Source: Duganella sp. sic0402
GTDB lineage: Bacteria; Pseudomonadota; Gammaproteobacteria; Burkholderiales; Burkholderiaceae_D
Assembly: GCF_019219065.1 (NCBI RefSeq)
Contig: NZ_JAHUWK010000001.1
Location: 620,001-684,000 of the forward strand
Reading direction: 5' to 3'
Length of the DNA stretch: 64,000 nucleotides
Shown here in pieces: positions 16,838-25,848 of this stretch (position 1 is its first letter; every line of letters starts with the position of its first letter). Made by a program: the position numbers and the translations under genes. The notes under the pieces were generated by a model, which saw only the letters and a program-made list of their open reading frames with translations, was not told where the DNA came from and made no database searches.

Positions 16838-18345
16838 TCCTCCAGCGGCTGCGCGCAGCCTGAGGCGGCGGCCACGATCAATTCCGGCGTGGCCTCGGCA
16901 CGCGCGTAGACGTTTTCAATCCGGCCCTGATGCATCACCACGATGCGGTCGGCCAGGCCCATCACCTCCGGCAGCTCGGACGACACCAGGATCACCGACA
17001 AGCCCTTGGCCACCAGTTCGCTGATGAAGCGGTGCACGGCCGCCTTGGAACCGATGTCGATGCCCTTGGTCGGTTCATCGAGAATAATCACTTTCGGATC
17101 GGTCGCCAGCCATTTGCCCAGCACCACCTTCTGCTGGTTGCCGCCGGAGAGTTCGGAGACGTTCTGTGTCAGATGCGCCGCCTTCAGTTCCAGCTGTTCC
17201 GCATAGTGGCGCGCCACGGCGGTTTCCTGCGCACGCCGGCCGCGCAGGAAGAAACCCACGCGCGACAAGATCGGCAGCGTAATATTGTGCAGGATCGGCA
17301 GCGTCAGGTGCGCACCCTGGTGTTGCCGGTCTTCGGGCACATAGGCGATGCCATGCGCGACGGCGTCCGCCGGGGAAGCGATGTACACCTGCTTGCCGTG
17401 CAAGGACACCGTGCCGCGCACGCCCGAGGTCAGGCCAAACAGCGCCTGCATCACCTCCGAACGGCCGGCGCCGACCAGGCCATAAAAGCCGAGGATTTCG
17501 CCCTGGCGCAGCGAGAAGCTGACATCGTCAAATTCGGTCGGATGGCAGAAATTGCGCACTTCCAGCACCACCTCGCCCGGCGTGACGGCCGCCTTGGGGT
17601 AGGCATCCTTGACCGAACGGCCGACCATCAGCGACACCAGTTCCGGCTCGCTGATATCGGCCAGCGCGCCTTCGGCGATGAACTGGCCGTCGCGCAGCAC
17701 CGTGTAGCGGTCCGCCACCGCGAAAATTTCATCGAATTTGTGCGAGATGAAGATCACCGCCGTCCCCGCCGCGCGCAGCTGGCGGATGATGCGGTACAAC
17801 TCCTGGATTTCGCGCTGCGACAGCGAGGCGGTAGGCTCGTCGAGAATGACCACCCGCGCGTCCTGCGACAGCGCGCGGGCGATTTCGACGAAGTGGCGCT
17901 GCGCCACGCTCAGGTCCTTGACGCGCGCACGCACCGGCAACGTGACTTCCAGCCGCTCGAACAGCTTTTGCGCTTCGCTTTCGATGCGCTTCCAGTCGAT
18001 GCAGCCACGCATGCAGGGCTGGCGGCCGACGTAGATATTCTCGGCCACCGTCAGTTCGTCAAACATCACGGTTTCCTGGTGCACCGCGGTGATCCCCGCC
18101 TGCATTGCATCCTGCGCGCTGCTGAACGACACCGCCTGGCCGGCCAGGGCGATGCTGCCTTCATCGGGTTGATAAATGCCGGTCAGGGTTTTTACCAAGG
18201 TCGATTTGCCGGCGCCGTTCTCGCCAATCAAGGCCATCACCTCGCCGGCGCGCACCGTCAGCGACACCTGATTCAGCGCGACGATGCCCGCAAAACGCTT
18301 GCAGATTCCGGTCAGTTGCAGGACCGGGCTTGTATTCGTAGTCAT
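16828..18345 (-). CDS. rhaT: Rhamnose ABC transporter ATP-binding protein (two ABC domains)
   Basis: Cytoplasmic ATPase of 505 aa with two fused nucleotide-binding domains, as in RbsA/MglA. The first has a full Walker A (GENGAGKST), signature LSVAQRHFVEIARAL and Walker B VVILDEPTASL. The second has the degenerate P-loop GLVGAGRSE typical of the family, signature LSGGNQQKVVLGKWL and Walker B VIILDEPTKGIDIG. It lies between the binding protein (12-nt gap) and the permeases (10-nt overlap). The name follows the rhizobial system and should not be confused with the E. coli RhaT symporter. Confidence 0.9.
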   Translation of the reverse strand: MTTNTSPVLQLTGICKRFAGIVALNQVSLTVRAGEVMALIGENGAGKSTLVKTLTGIYQPDEGSIALAGQAVSFSSAQDAMQAGITAVHQETVMFDELTVAENIYVGRQPCMRGCIDWKRIESEAQKLFERLEVTLPVRARVKDLSVAQRHFVEIARALSQDARVVILDEPTASLSQREIQELYRIIRQLRAAGTAVIFISHKFDEIFAVADRYTVLRDGQFIAEGALADISEPELVSLMVGRSVKDAYPKAAVTPGEVVLEVRNFCHPTEFDDVSFSLRQGEILGFYGLVGAGRSEVMQALFGLTSGVRGTVSLHGKQVYIASPADAVAHGIAYVPEDRQHQGAHLTLPILHNITLPILSRVGFFLRGRRAQETAVARHYAEQLELKAAHLTQNVSELSGGNQQKVVLGKWLATDPKVIILDEPTKGIDIGSKAAVHRFISELVAKGLSVILVSSELPEVMGLADRIVVMHQGRIENVYARAEATPELIVAAASGCAQPLEECA

Positions 18346-18356
18346 GGAATGCCTGG

Positions 18357-19364
18357 TCAGAAGATCTTGGAGAATTTATCGACGTTCCCCTTGTTATAGG
18401 TGAACGGCGGCGCCATCGAACCTTCGCCATTGGCGTCGATTGCGATGCTGCCCATGCGGCCTGCGTTGATGCTGCCGCCCGGCCGGGCAGTCGGCTGGTT
18501 CTTCACAAAGTCATAGGCCGCATAGGTGGCCGCGTACCCCAGGTCGATCGGGTTCCAGATCGCGAACTCGCGCACCGCGCCGCTCTTGACGTGGCCCGCC
18601 ATCTCCGACGGCAGACCCAGGCCGGTGACAAACACCTTGCCGACCAGGTGTTCATCGACCACCGCCTTGCTGGCGGCGTTGATGCCGACCGTGGTCGGCG
18701 CGATGATCGCCTTCAGTTTGGGGTAGCTGCGCAGCAGGCCAATGGCTTCGCGGTAGCTCTTGTCCGACTGGTCGTCGCCGTAGGCCACGGACACCAGCTT
18801 CATCTTGCTGAACTCGGGTTTCTCCAGCACCGTCTTCATCACGCCGATCCAGATATTCTGGTTGGTGGCTTGCGCCGACGCGGACAGGATGGCGATTTCG
18901 CCTTCGCCGTTGATGGCGTCGGAAGCCATTTGTATCTGCTTCAAGCCGATCAGCTCCGCGTTGGAAGGATTCAGCTGCATCAGGCGGCCGTCCTTGGCCA
19001 GGCCGCTGTCGAAGGAGATCACCTTGATGCCGCGCGCCATGGCCTTTTTGGTGATCGGCACCAGCGCGTTGGGATCATTGGCCGAGATGACGATGGCGTT
19101 GACCTTCTGGCTGATCAGCGAGTTGATGATCTCGATCTGGCCTTCGGCGCTGGGGGTGGTCGGACCGGTGTAGATAATCTCCACATTTTTCAGCTCGGTG
19201 GCGGCGTCCTTGGCGCCGCTGTGGGCCGCGTCGAAGAAGCCATTGCCGAGATTTTTCACCACCATGGCAATGCGGATCTGGTCAGGCGCTTTTTCCTTGC
19301 AGCCGGTGACGGCCGCCAGCAAGCCAGCGGCAACGGCCGCCAATACGATCTTCCTGAGCTTCAA
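18357..19364 (-). CDS. rhaS: Rhamnose ABC transporter substrate-binding lipoprotein
   Basis: Periplasmic sugar-binding protein of the RbsB/peripla_BP_4 family, 335 aa, with a lipoprotein signal (lipobox AVTGC, Cys at about residue 22). The mature part starts with IRIAMVVKNLGNGFFDAAHSG, the classic opening strand and helix. ISANDPNALVPITKKAMARG and IAPTTVGINAASKAVVD are further family stretches. Its ATG overlaps the regulator stop (ATGA), so regulator and transporter are one transcript. Rhamnose specificity rests on the neighbouring catabolic genes, and the name follows the rhizobial scheme (not the E. coli activator RhaS). Confidence 0.88.
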   Translation of the reverse strand: MKLRKIVLAAVAAGLLAAVTGCKEKAPDQIRIAMVVKNLGNGFFDAAHSGAKDAATELKNVEIIYTGPTTPSAEGQIEIINSLISQKVNAIVISANDPNALVPITKKAMARGIKVISFDSGLAKDGRLMQLNPSNAELIGLKQIQMASDAINGEGEIAILSASAQATNQNIWIGVMKTVLEKPEFSKMKLVSVAYGDDQSDKSYREAIGLLRSYPKLKAIIAPTTVGINAASKAVVDEHLVGKVFVTGLGLPSEMAGHVKSGAVREFAIWNPIDLGYAATYAAYDFVKNQPTARPGGSINAGRMGSIAIDANGEGSMAPPFTYNKGNVDKFSKIF

Positions 19365-20230
19365 TGGGCCGCCTCCGTGTGATACATGCCGGCCACCGCC
19401 TCATAGCCATATGGCGCATTGAATACCGATGGCGTGAGCTGCTGCGGTATCGCTTCCGGCTCCACGGTGACCACGCGCACGCCGGATTGCTCCAGCAGCT
19501 GCACGGCGGAATCCGAAGCGTCGGTGTCGGTGATGACGGTCGATACGCGGTTCAGGCCACACAGGATCAGGCCAGCTTTCTTGGCGAACTTGGAGCTGTC
19601 GGCCAGCACGATCAGTTCTTCGGCTTGCGAGATCAGGCGTTTTTCGGCCTGGATCAGCAGCGGATCGGCCTCCATCAGGCCAAGCAGCGACAGGCCGTAG
19701 ACGCTCATGAACATCTTGGCGGCGTAGTGGTGCTGGGTGATGTCGTTGTCGAAGGGGCTGAGGATGACGTTCTGTTCGCGGTACACCTTGCCGCCGGGGA
19801 CGATGATCTCGTTCTCGCTGGAAACCAGCAAGCGCTCGGCCATCAGGAAGGAATTGGTGAGGATTTTGAGGTGATGGTCGACCAGGAATTCCGCCATCAT
19901 GAAGGTGGTGGTGCCACCGTTGATGATGATGGTTTCGCCGTCGTTGCAGATACTGGCCGCATACCGGGCGATGGCGCGTTTGTGCTCGCCACGGCACTGG
20001 ATATTGTTCTGGAAGGTCTCGCTGCTGAGCGTGAAGCCGCGCTTTTTCTGTTCCAGGTTGGCGGCGCCGCCGCGCGTCCTGGTGAGCAGATTGCGGGCCG
20101 CGAGCCAGCTGATGTCGCGCCGCACGGTGGCGGGCGAGGCGTTCAGCCATTCGACCAGTTGCGGCACACTGGCCGTATTATGTTCGGCAAGCAGTTTCAA
20201 CAAACGCTTGCGACGCTTGTGATTTACCAT
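19361..20230 (-). CDS. rhaR: DeoR-family regulator of the rhamnose locus
   Basis: DNA-binding repressor of 289 aa. The N-terminal winged helix (residues about 5-60) contains ASPATVRRDISWLAARNLLTRTRGGA, the DeoR recognition helix and wing, cut here to fit in pieces: ATVRRDISWL and LTRTRGGA. The C-terminal DeoRC sugar-phosphate domain has NGGTTTFMMAEFL (phosphate loop) and LIVLADSSKFAKKAGLILC. AAAGGAG precedes the ATG. It is the first gene of the transporter-kinase operon and is divergent from the aldolase/dehydrogenase gene. It probably responds to a phosphorylated rhamnose intermediate and controls both directions; the inducer is inference. Confidence 0.88.
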   Translation of the reverse strand: MVNHKRRKRLLKLLAEHNTASVPQLVEWLNASPATVRRDISWLAARNLLTRTRGGAANLEQKKRGFTLSSETFQNNIQCRGEHKRAIARYAASICNDGETIIINGGTTTFMMAEFLVDHHLKILTNSFLMAERLLVSSENEIIVPGGKVYREQNVILSPFDNDITQHHYAAKMFMSVYGLSLLGLMEADPLLIQAEKRLISQAEELIVLADSSKFAKKAGLILCGLNRVSTVITDTDASDSAVQLLEQSGVRVVTVEPEAIPQQLTPSVFNAPYGYEAVAGMYHTEAAH

Positions 20231-20318
20231 TTCAGTCTCCTTTTATATCGGTCTACTACCGTCATTTCTGCGGCGTGCCTGTTTATTAACGATAAAGGCT
20301 AAACACTTCCAAATCGCT

Positions 20319-20420
20319 CGTCAATCACTGTGCGATCAAATATTTGATTGTTTTGATATGCGTTACCATTTTTGATCACAATTCAATCATCGCTGTGATT
20401 ATTTGGTTGTTGGTCATTTT
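20319..20420. promoter_or_regulatory. Operator region of the divergent rhamnose operons
   Basis: The 268-bp gap between rhaR and rhaD is A/T-rich and full of related half sites. A perfect 14-bp palindrome ATCAAATATTTGAT occupies 20335-20348. Nearby are TCAATCACTGTG, TTGATTGTTTTGAT, TTTTGATCACAATTCAATCA and CGCTGTGATTATTTGG. These repeated TGATT/AATCA half sites are the likely binding sites of the DeoR regulator. No other function is visible here. Confidence 0.6.
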
Positions 20421-20498
20421 CTTGATTGCTTGCGCATTGACACCCATCTGCCGCTGCTTTCTACTGATCGAAGTAAAAACACAACACGGAGACACGCA

Positions 20499-22577
20499 AT
20501 GAAAGAACCCCCGATCACTTCTTTATGGGACGATGCCGCAGCCGCCAGCATGAGTGAACCCGAGCTGCTGCTGTACCGTTCCAATCTGCTTGGATCGGAT
20601 CTGCGCATCACCAACTTCGGCGGCGGCAACACCTCGGCAAAAGTGATGATGGCCGACCCGCTCAGCGGCGAGCAGGTGGAGGTGCTGTGGGTGAAGGGCT
20701 CGGGCGGTGATCTGGGCAGCATCAGGCTCGATGGTTTTTCGACGCTGTACATGGACAAGCTGCGGGCGCTGAAACACCGCTATCGCGGCCTGGCGCACGA
20801 AGACGAGATGGTGGCCTATCTGCCACACTGCACCTTCAACCTGAACCCGCGCGCGGCCAGCATCGACACGCCGCTGCACGCCTATATCGACCGCAAGCAC
20901 GTCGACCACATGCACCCGGATTCGGTGATCGCGATTGCCGCCTGCGCCAGCAGCCAGACGTTGACGCAGCAGATTTTCCAGGGTGGGCTGGGCTGGCTGC
21001 CGTGGCAGCGGCCCGGCTATGACCTCGGTCTGAAGCTGGAGGCGCTCTCGCAATCGCAGCCGCAGCTGAAGGGCATCATCCTCGAAGGACACGGCCTGTT
21101 CACCTGGGGGGATAGCGCCAAGTCCTGCTATGAGACCACGCTGGCCATCATCAAGCGCGCCGAGGAATGGCTGAGCGCGAACCTCAGGCAACCGGTGTTC
21201 GGCGGCCAGGCCAGCACGCCGCTTCCGTCCGCCGAACGCGCCGCGCTGGCGGCCAGGCTGATGCCGCTGCTGCGCGGGAAAATCAGCCGCGACGAATACA
21301 AGCTGGGGCACTTCGACGACAGCGACGCGGTGCTGGAATTCGTGTGCAGCCGCGATCTGGCGCCATTGGCGGCGCTGGGCACGTCCTGCCCGGATCACTT
21401 CCTGCGCACCAAAATCCGTCCGTTTGTCATCAACTACCAGCAGGATTTCGATCAACTGGTGGCAGGACTGGACGATGCGCTGGCGCAGTACCGTGCCGAT
21501 TACGTGGCCTATCACACCCGCTGCAAGCGCGATAACAGCCCGGCGGTGCGCGACGCCAATCCGATTATTTACCTCATCCCCGGCGTCGGCATGCTGTCCT
21601 TCGCCAAGGACAAGGCCACCGCCCGCATCGCCGGCGAGTTCTACATCAACGCCATCAACGTGATGCGTGGTGCGAACGGCGTGGACACCTATGTCGGCCT
21701 GCCGGAACAGGAAGCCTTCGACATCGAATACTGGCTGCTGGAAGAAGCTAAGCTGCAACGCATGCCGAAACCGAAGTCGCTGGCCGGCCGTATCGCGCTG
21801 GTGACCGGCGGCGCCGGCGGCATCGGCCAGGCGGTAGCGAAACAGCTGCTGCAAGAGGGCGCCTGTGTGATGCTGACCGATATCGACGCGGAAGCGCTGG
21901 CGCAGGCGCACAAGGATCTGGTCAAGACGGCCGGCAAGGATAACGTCGGCAGCGTGGTCGCCAACATCACCAGCGAGGCAGCGGTGGAAGACGTGCTGAA
22001 GGCGGCGGCGTTGCGCTTTGGCGGACTGGATATGCTGATTTCCAACGCCGGCATCGCCTCGTCGGCGCTGCTGGAAGACACCACGCTGGAAGTCTGGCAG
22101 CGCAATCAGGACATTCTGGTGCAGGGCTATTTCCTGGCCAGCCGCGCGGCCTTCCGCATCATGAAGCAGCAGAAGCTGGGCGGCGCGATGGTGTTCGTGG
22201 CCAGCAAAAACGGCCTGGTGGCGTCGGCCGGTGCGTCTGCTTACTGCACCGCCAAGGCGGCGGAAATCCACCTGGCGCGCTGCATTGCGCTGGAGGGAGC
22301 GCCGCATGGCATCCGCGTCAACGTGGTCAATCCGGACGCAGTGATACGCGGCTCGCGCATCTGGGACGGCAAGTGGAAGCAGGAACGCGCACAGTCGAAT
22401 AAAATCGAAGCCGACGATGTGGAGGAATTCTACCGCCAGCGCAGCATGCTGAAGTTGAGCGTGCTGCCGGAAGATATCGCCGAGGCGGTGTACTTCCTGG
22501 CCAGCGACAAGGCGGCCAAGAGCACTGGTAATATCCTCAACGTCGACGCCGGCAATGCCGGGGCATTTACACGATAA
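20499..22577 (+). CDS. rhaD: Bifunctional rhamnulose-1-phosphate aldolase / short-chain alcohol (lactaldehyde) dehydrogenase
   Basis: Fusion enzyme of 692 aa. The N-terminal part (about residues 1-430) is a class II aldolase with the zinc-type His motif VDHMHPDSVIAIA and GHGLFTWG. It splits L-rhamnulose-1-phosphate into dihydroxyacetone phosphate and L-lactaldehyde. The C-terminal part (about 435-692) is a short-chain dehydrogenase with Rossmann site VTGGAGGIGQAVA and catalytic YCTAK. It is expected to oxidise the lactaldehyde. I chose the ATG at 20499 because CACGGAGAC precedes it and the protein then begins like its family; the open frame extends 32 codons further upstream without support. 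The isomerase gene follows after 15 bp. Confidence 0.92.
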   Translation: MKEPPITSLWDDAAAASMSEPELLLYRSNLLGSDLRITNFGGGNTSAKVMMADPLSGEQVEVLWVKGSGGDLGSIRLDGFSTLYMDKLRALKHRYRGLAHEDEMVAYLPHCTFNLNPRAASIDTPLHAYIDRKHVDHMHPDSVIAIAACASSQTLTQQIFQGGLGWLPWQRPGYDLGLKLEALSQSQPQLKGIILEGHGLFTWGDSAKSCYETTLAIIKRAEEWLSANLRQPVFGGQASTPLPSAERAALAARLMPLLRGKISRDEYKLGHFDDSDAVLEFVCSRDLAPLAALGTSCPDHFLRTKIRPFVINYQQDFDQLVAGLDDALAQYRADYVAYHTRCKRDNSPAVRDANPIIYLIPGVGMLSFAKDKATARIAGEFYINAINVMRGANGVDTYVGLPEQEAFDIEYWLLEEAKLQRMPKPKSLAGRIALVTGGAGGIGQAVAKQLLQEGACVMLTDIDAEALAQAHKDLVKTAGKDNVGSVVANITSEAAVEDVLKAAALRFGGLDMLISNAGIASSALLEDTTLEVWQRNQDILVQGYFLASRAAFRIMKQQKLGGAMVFVASKNGLVASAGASAYCTAKAAEIHLARCIALEGAPHGIRVNVVNPDAVIRGSRIWDGKWKQERAQSNKIEADDVEEFYRQRSMLKLSVLPEDIAEAVYFLASDKAAKSTGNILNVDAGNAGAFTR

Positions 22578-22592
22578 AAACAAGGGGACAAT

Positions 22593-23888
22593 GTGAGTAC
22601 GATCATCGACAGCGGCCGCGTGGCCGAGCATAACGCACAGCTGCGCGCCGGTCTGAATGCGGATTACGAGGCGCTGGGCGGCATGCTGGCCCGGCGCGGC
22701 CTGGACATCGAGCGCCTGACCGCGCTGGCGCAAACCTTTGCCGTGGCTTTGCCCAGCTGGGGCGTGGGCACCGGCGGCACGCGCTTTGCGCGCTTTCCCG
22801 GCAAGGGCGAACCGCGCAATGTGTTTGAAAAGCTGGACGACTGCGCCGTCATCCACCAGCTGACGCGCGCCACGCCGGGCGTATCGCTGCACTTCCCGTG
22901 GGATAAAACCACCGATCCGGCAGCGCTGCGGCAGCAGGCGGAAAGCCATGGCCTGTATTTTGATGCGGTCAATTCCAACACCTTCCAGGATCAGGCGGGC
23001 CAGCAGCACAGCTATAAATACGGCAGCCTGACTGCCAACGACGCCGCCACGCGCGCGCAGGCGGTGGCGCACAATATCGAATCTATCGAGCTGGGCAAGG
23101 CGTTGGGCTCGAAGGCGCTGACCGTGTGGGTGGGCGACGGCGCTAATTTCCCCGGCCAGCATAATCTGCGCGGTGCCCTGGAGCGCTATCTGGGCAGCAT
23201 GCGCGACATTTATGCGGCGCTGCCGGCCGACTGGCTGCTGTTCATCGAGCACAAGCTGTTTGAGCCGGCGTTCTACGCCACCACCATCGCCGACTGGGGC
23301 ACCAGTTTCGCTTGTGCGCAGACGCTGGGCGACAAGGCGCGCTGCCTGGTCGACCTGGGCCACCACGCGCCCAACACCAATATCGAAATGATCGTCGCGC
23401 GGCTGGCGCAATTCGGCAAGCTGGGCGGCTTCCATTTCAACGACAGCAAATACGGCGATGACGATCTGGATTCCGGTTCGATCAATCCCTTCCAGCTATT
23501 CCTGGTGTTTAACGAGCTGGCCGATGCGGCGCAGCGCGATGGCGACACCTTCAAGCCAGCCTACATGCTGGATCAGTCGCATAATGTCACCGATCCGATC
23601 GAAAGCCTGATGAATAGCGCGGTGGAGGTGCAGCGCGCCTTTGTACAGTCGCAGCTAGTGGACCGGACGGCCTTGCGCCAGCATCAGGAAGCCAACGACG
23701 CGCTGCAATCGGCGCAGGCGCTGAAGCAGGCCTACCGCACCGATGTCAGCGCCATTCTGGCAATGGCGCGGTTGCGCGCCGGCGGCGCCATCGATCCGCT
23801 GGCTTGCTATCGCGACGCCGGGTATCGCGCCAGGGTGGCGGACCTGCGTCCGGCGGTGGCGGGCGCCAGCGGTAGCGGCATCGTATGA
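22593..23888 (+). CDS. rhaI: L-rhamnose isomerase (catabolism isomerase type)
   Basis: Metal-dependent isomerase of 431 aa that converts L-rhamnose to L-rhamnulose. It begins with GTG at 22593, preceded by AAGGGGAC; the ATG two bases earlier would stop at once. The xylose-isomerase-like TIM barrel shows metal-ligand stretches such as LLFIEHKLFEPAFY, CLVDLGHHAPNTNIE and the family signature GGFHFNDSKYGDDDLDSGS. It overlaps the mutarotase start by ATGA, so aldolase, isomerase and mutarotase form one operon. This is the rhizobial/Pseudomonas-type enzyme rather than the enterobacterial RhaA. Confidence 0.92.
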   Translation: MSTIIDSGRVAEHNAQLRAGLNADYEALGGMLARRGLDIERLTALAQTFAVALPSWGVGTGGTRFARFPGKGEPRNVFEKLDDCAVIHQLTRATPGVSLHFPWDKTTDPAALRQQAESHGLYFDAVNSNTFQDQAGQQHSYKYGSLTANDAATRAQAVAHNIESIELGKALGSKALTVWVGDGANFPGQHNLRGALERYLGSMRDIYAALPADWLLFIEHKLFEPAFYATTIADWGTSFACAQTLGDKARCLVDLGHHAPNTNIEMIVARLAQFGKLGGFHFNDSKYGDDDLDSGSINPFQLFLVFNELADAAQRDGDTFKPAYMLDQSHNVTDPIESLMNSAVEVQRAFVQSQLVDRTALRQHQEANDALQSAQALKQAYRTDVSAILAMARLRAGGAIDPLACYRDAGYRARVADLRPAVAGASGSGIV

Positions 23889-24205
23889 GCGCCAACATCC
23901 GCGCTTTCCGCATGCAGCTCAAGCCGGGGTCGGTGGCGGAATACAAGCGGCGCCACGATGATTTGTGGCCGCAGCTTGGCCGCGCGCTGCGCGACGCTGG
24001 CATCTACGACTATTCGATCTTCCTGGACGAGGAAACGCTGCACCTGTTCGCTGTGCTGAAGCTGTGGCCCGACCACGCGATCGATGATTTGCCGCTCAAA
24101 CCCATCATGCAGCGCTGGTGGGACAACATGGCGGAGCTGATGGTGGTGGAGCCGGGAAACCGGCCTCGCGAGTGGCCGCTACAGCAGGTGTTTCACTTCG
24201 CCTGA
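23885..24205 (+). CDS. rhaM: L-rhamnose mutarotase
   Basis: Small enzyme of 106 aa that interconverts alpha and beta anomers of L-rhamnose before isomerisation. Family marks are visible: RAFRMQLKPGSVAEYKRRHD at the N-terminus, YSIFLDEETLHLFAVL in the middle and MQRWWDNMAELM near the end. The length is typical (about 104). It is coupled to rhaI by an ATGA overlap. Its last 13 bases overlap the end of the convergent esterase gene. In rhizobia the equivalent gene is rhaU. Confidence 0.92.
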   Translation: MSANIRAFRMQLKPGSVAEYKRRHDDLWPQLGRALRDAGIYDYSIFLDEETLHLFAVLKLWPDHAIDDLPLKPIMQRWWDNMAELMVVEPGNRPREWPLQQVFHFA

Positions 24206-25098
24206 GTGAGCAAGCCCCGATCGCGCAGCCATTCTTCCGCGCGGCGCGGCCATTGCGACGAGGTGCCCAGGCCTTCGCGCATGCCCATGCCATGGCCGCC
24301 ATGCTCGAACAGATACATCTCGGCCGGCACCTTGGCCTTGGTCAGCGCCTGGTAAAACAGGATGCTGTTCTCAACCGGCACCGAGGTGTCGGCCTGGGTG
24401 TGGATCAGCAGCGTGGGCGGGGTGGCGGCGGTGACCTGTTTTTCCAGCGACATCAGCGCCAGACTCTCGGCCGACGGCTTGGCGCCCAGCAGCGCGGTGC
24501 GCGAACCGGCGTGGGCGGCCGGGTCCTGCATGGTGATCACCGGGTACATCAGCATCAGGAAGTCCGGCCGGGCGCTGACGTTGTCCAGCGCAGCGCCGGT
24601 GCGGCCCAGCGGGCTGTCGAACAGCGTGCCGGCGCTGGCCGCCAGGTGGCCGCCGGCCGAGCTGCCCATGACGCCAATGCGGTCCGGGCGTATACCGAAT
24701 TCCGCCGCCCGCGCGCGCAAGGTGCGCACTGCGCGCAGCACGTCCTGCAATGGCGCTGGATGTCCGTACTCCTGCATGCGATACTTGAGCACAAAGGCGG
24801 TCACGCCCAAGGTGCCCAGCCAGTTTGCGTACTGGTCGCCTTCGCGCGCGGTGGCCATGCGCACATAGCCGCCGCCGGGGCAGATGATCACCGCCGTGCC
24901 GTTGGGATGATCGACCGCCGGCGCCACCATGGTCAGCGTGGCTTCGCTGACGTTGGAGGTGTAGCCGCCACCGATTTTTTCAGCGCCGATGTCGCGTTTG
25001 CCCGGCACGCCTTCCGGCCACAAAGAAATGACGTTGCCTGCTGCTGCCATTGCTGAACCGGCCGCGCCAAACATTAAAACAAGAAGTAGTTTTTTCAT
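24193..25098 (-). CDS. Secreted alpha/beta-hydrolase (acetyl-esterase-like)
   Basis: Exported hydrolase of 301 aa with signal peptide MKKLLLVLMFGAAGSAMA. The alpha/beta-hydrolase catalytic elements are visible: an oxyanion-type IICPGGGYVRMA, nucleophile elbow GVMGSSAGGH (Ser), an Asp candidate in IHTQADTSVPVEN, and the His in FEHGGHGMGM. This arrangement is typical of carbohydrate acetyl esterases (BD-FAE/xylan esterase-like). A role in removing acetyl groups from plant polysaccharides fits the rhamnose and pectin genes nearby but is inference. Only 12 bp separate its ATG from the divergent GTG of the DUF1080 gene. No good Shine-Dalgarno sequence is visible on this strand, so its promoter must lie inside that gene. 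Confidence 0.83.
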   Translation of the reverse strand: MKKLLLVLMFGAAGSAMAAAGNVISLWPEGVPGKRDIGAEKIGGGYTSNVSEATLTMVAPAVDHPNGTAVIICPGGGYVRMATAREGDQYANWLGTLGVTAFVLKYRMQEYGHPAPLQDVLRAVRTLRARAAEFGIRPDRIGVMGSSAGGHLAASAGTLFDSPLGRTGAALDNVSARPDFLMLMYPVITMQDPAAHAGSRTALLGAKPSAESLALMSLEKQVTAATPPTLLIHTQADTSVPVENSILFYQALTKAKVPAEMYLFEHGGHGMGMREGLGTSSQWPRRAEEWLRDRGLLTQAK

Positions 25099-25110
25099 GA
25101 AGGAGACAGA

Positions 25111-25740
25111 GTGAACAAGTTGTTGAGTGCTGCAATATTAACCGTCTGCGCGCAATCCGCAGCGGCGGTAGACCTGTTTAACGGCCGCGATTTCAGCGGC
25201 TGGGAATTGCAAACCACGCCGTCCGCCAGCATCGTCGACGCCTTCCGCGTGCTGCCGGACGGCGTGATCGCCTCGACCGGCGCGCCGTCGGGCTTTCTGG
25301 CCACCACGCAGCAGTACCGCAACTATACCTTGCACGTGGAATGGCGCTGGACCGGTAAGCCAGGTAATGGCGGTGTGCTGTTGCATATCAGTCCCGGCGA
25401 ATTTGACCGCGTATGGCCGGTCAGCCTGCAAGTGCAGACCAAGAACGGCAGCGCCGGCGACCTGTTGCCGATGGCGGCCGGCAGCTTTGCCGAGCCGCTG
25501 ACCAGCGCGCCGGGGGCTGCCACGCGCATCAAGGCGCATACCGCGCCGGACAGCGAGAAAGCGGTAGGGGAGTGGAATAGCTGCGACATCGTCAGCCGCG
25601 ATGGCACAGTGGAAGTGACGGTGAATGGGGTACTGCAAAATCGGGTGACGCATGTTGCTCCCGCATCGGGACGGATCGGCTTCCAGCTGGAAGGCACGCC
25701 TTATGAACTGCGCCGCGTGGCGCTGACGCCACTGGACTGA
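25111..25740 (+). CDS. Secreted DUF1080 (3-keto-disaccharide hydrolase-like) protein
   Basis: Exported protein of 209 aa. It starts with GTG at 25111 behind AAGGAGACAGA and has signal peptide MNKLLSAAILTVCAQSAAA. The body is a concanavalin-like DUF1080 domain: DLFNGRDFSGWELQ, YTLHVEWRWTGKPGNGGVLLH, and GRIGFQLEGTPYELRRVAL at the end. Relatives include 3-keto-glucoside/disaccharide hydrolases and sugar-binding proteins. The substrate is unknown. Its ribosome binding site occupies the 12-bp gap to the divergent esterase gene. A long-loop inverted repeat follows the stop. Confidence 0.85.
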   Translation: MNKLLSAAILTVCAQSAAAVDLFNGRDFSGWELQTTPSASIVDAFRVLPDGVIASTGAPSGFLATTQQYRNYTLHVEWRWTGKPGNGGVLLHISPGEFDRVWPVSLQVQTKNGSAGDLLPMAAGSFAEPLTSAPGAATRIKAHTAPDSEKAVGEWNSCDIVSRDGTVEVTVNGVLQNRVTHVAPASGRIGFQLEGTPYELRRVALTPLD

Positions 25741-25748
25741 GGAGAAAA

Positions 25749-25790
25749 CCCTGCCGGCTCAGGAGACGATGGAAGAGCGGACCGGCAGGG
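25749..25790 (+). terminator. Inverted repeat after the DUF1080 gene, possible transcript end
   Basis: A perfect 9-bp inverted repeat, CCCTGCCGG (25749-25757) and CCGGCAGGG (25782-25790), with a 24-nt loop lies nine bases after the stop. There is no U-run, so it is at best a weak or factor-dependent terminator, or an RNA-stabilising stem. Confidence 0.4.
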
Positions 25791-25848
25791 AAGGAGTGCG
25801 GATCAAGTATCGGAGATCCCCGGACGGCATGTCAACAGCGTGCGCGAT

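Noticed and set aside
20523-23435. A 970-codon open frame antisense to rhaD and rhaI
   Set aside because: It spans two certain genes and has no recognisable protein features.
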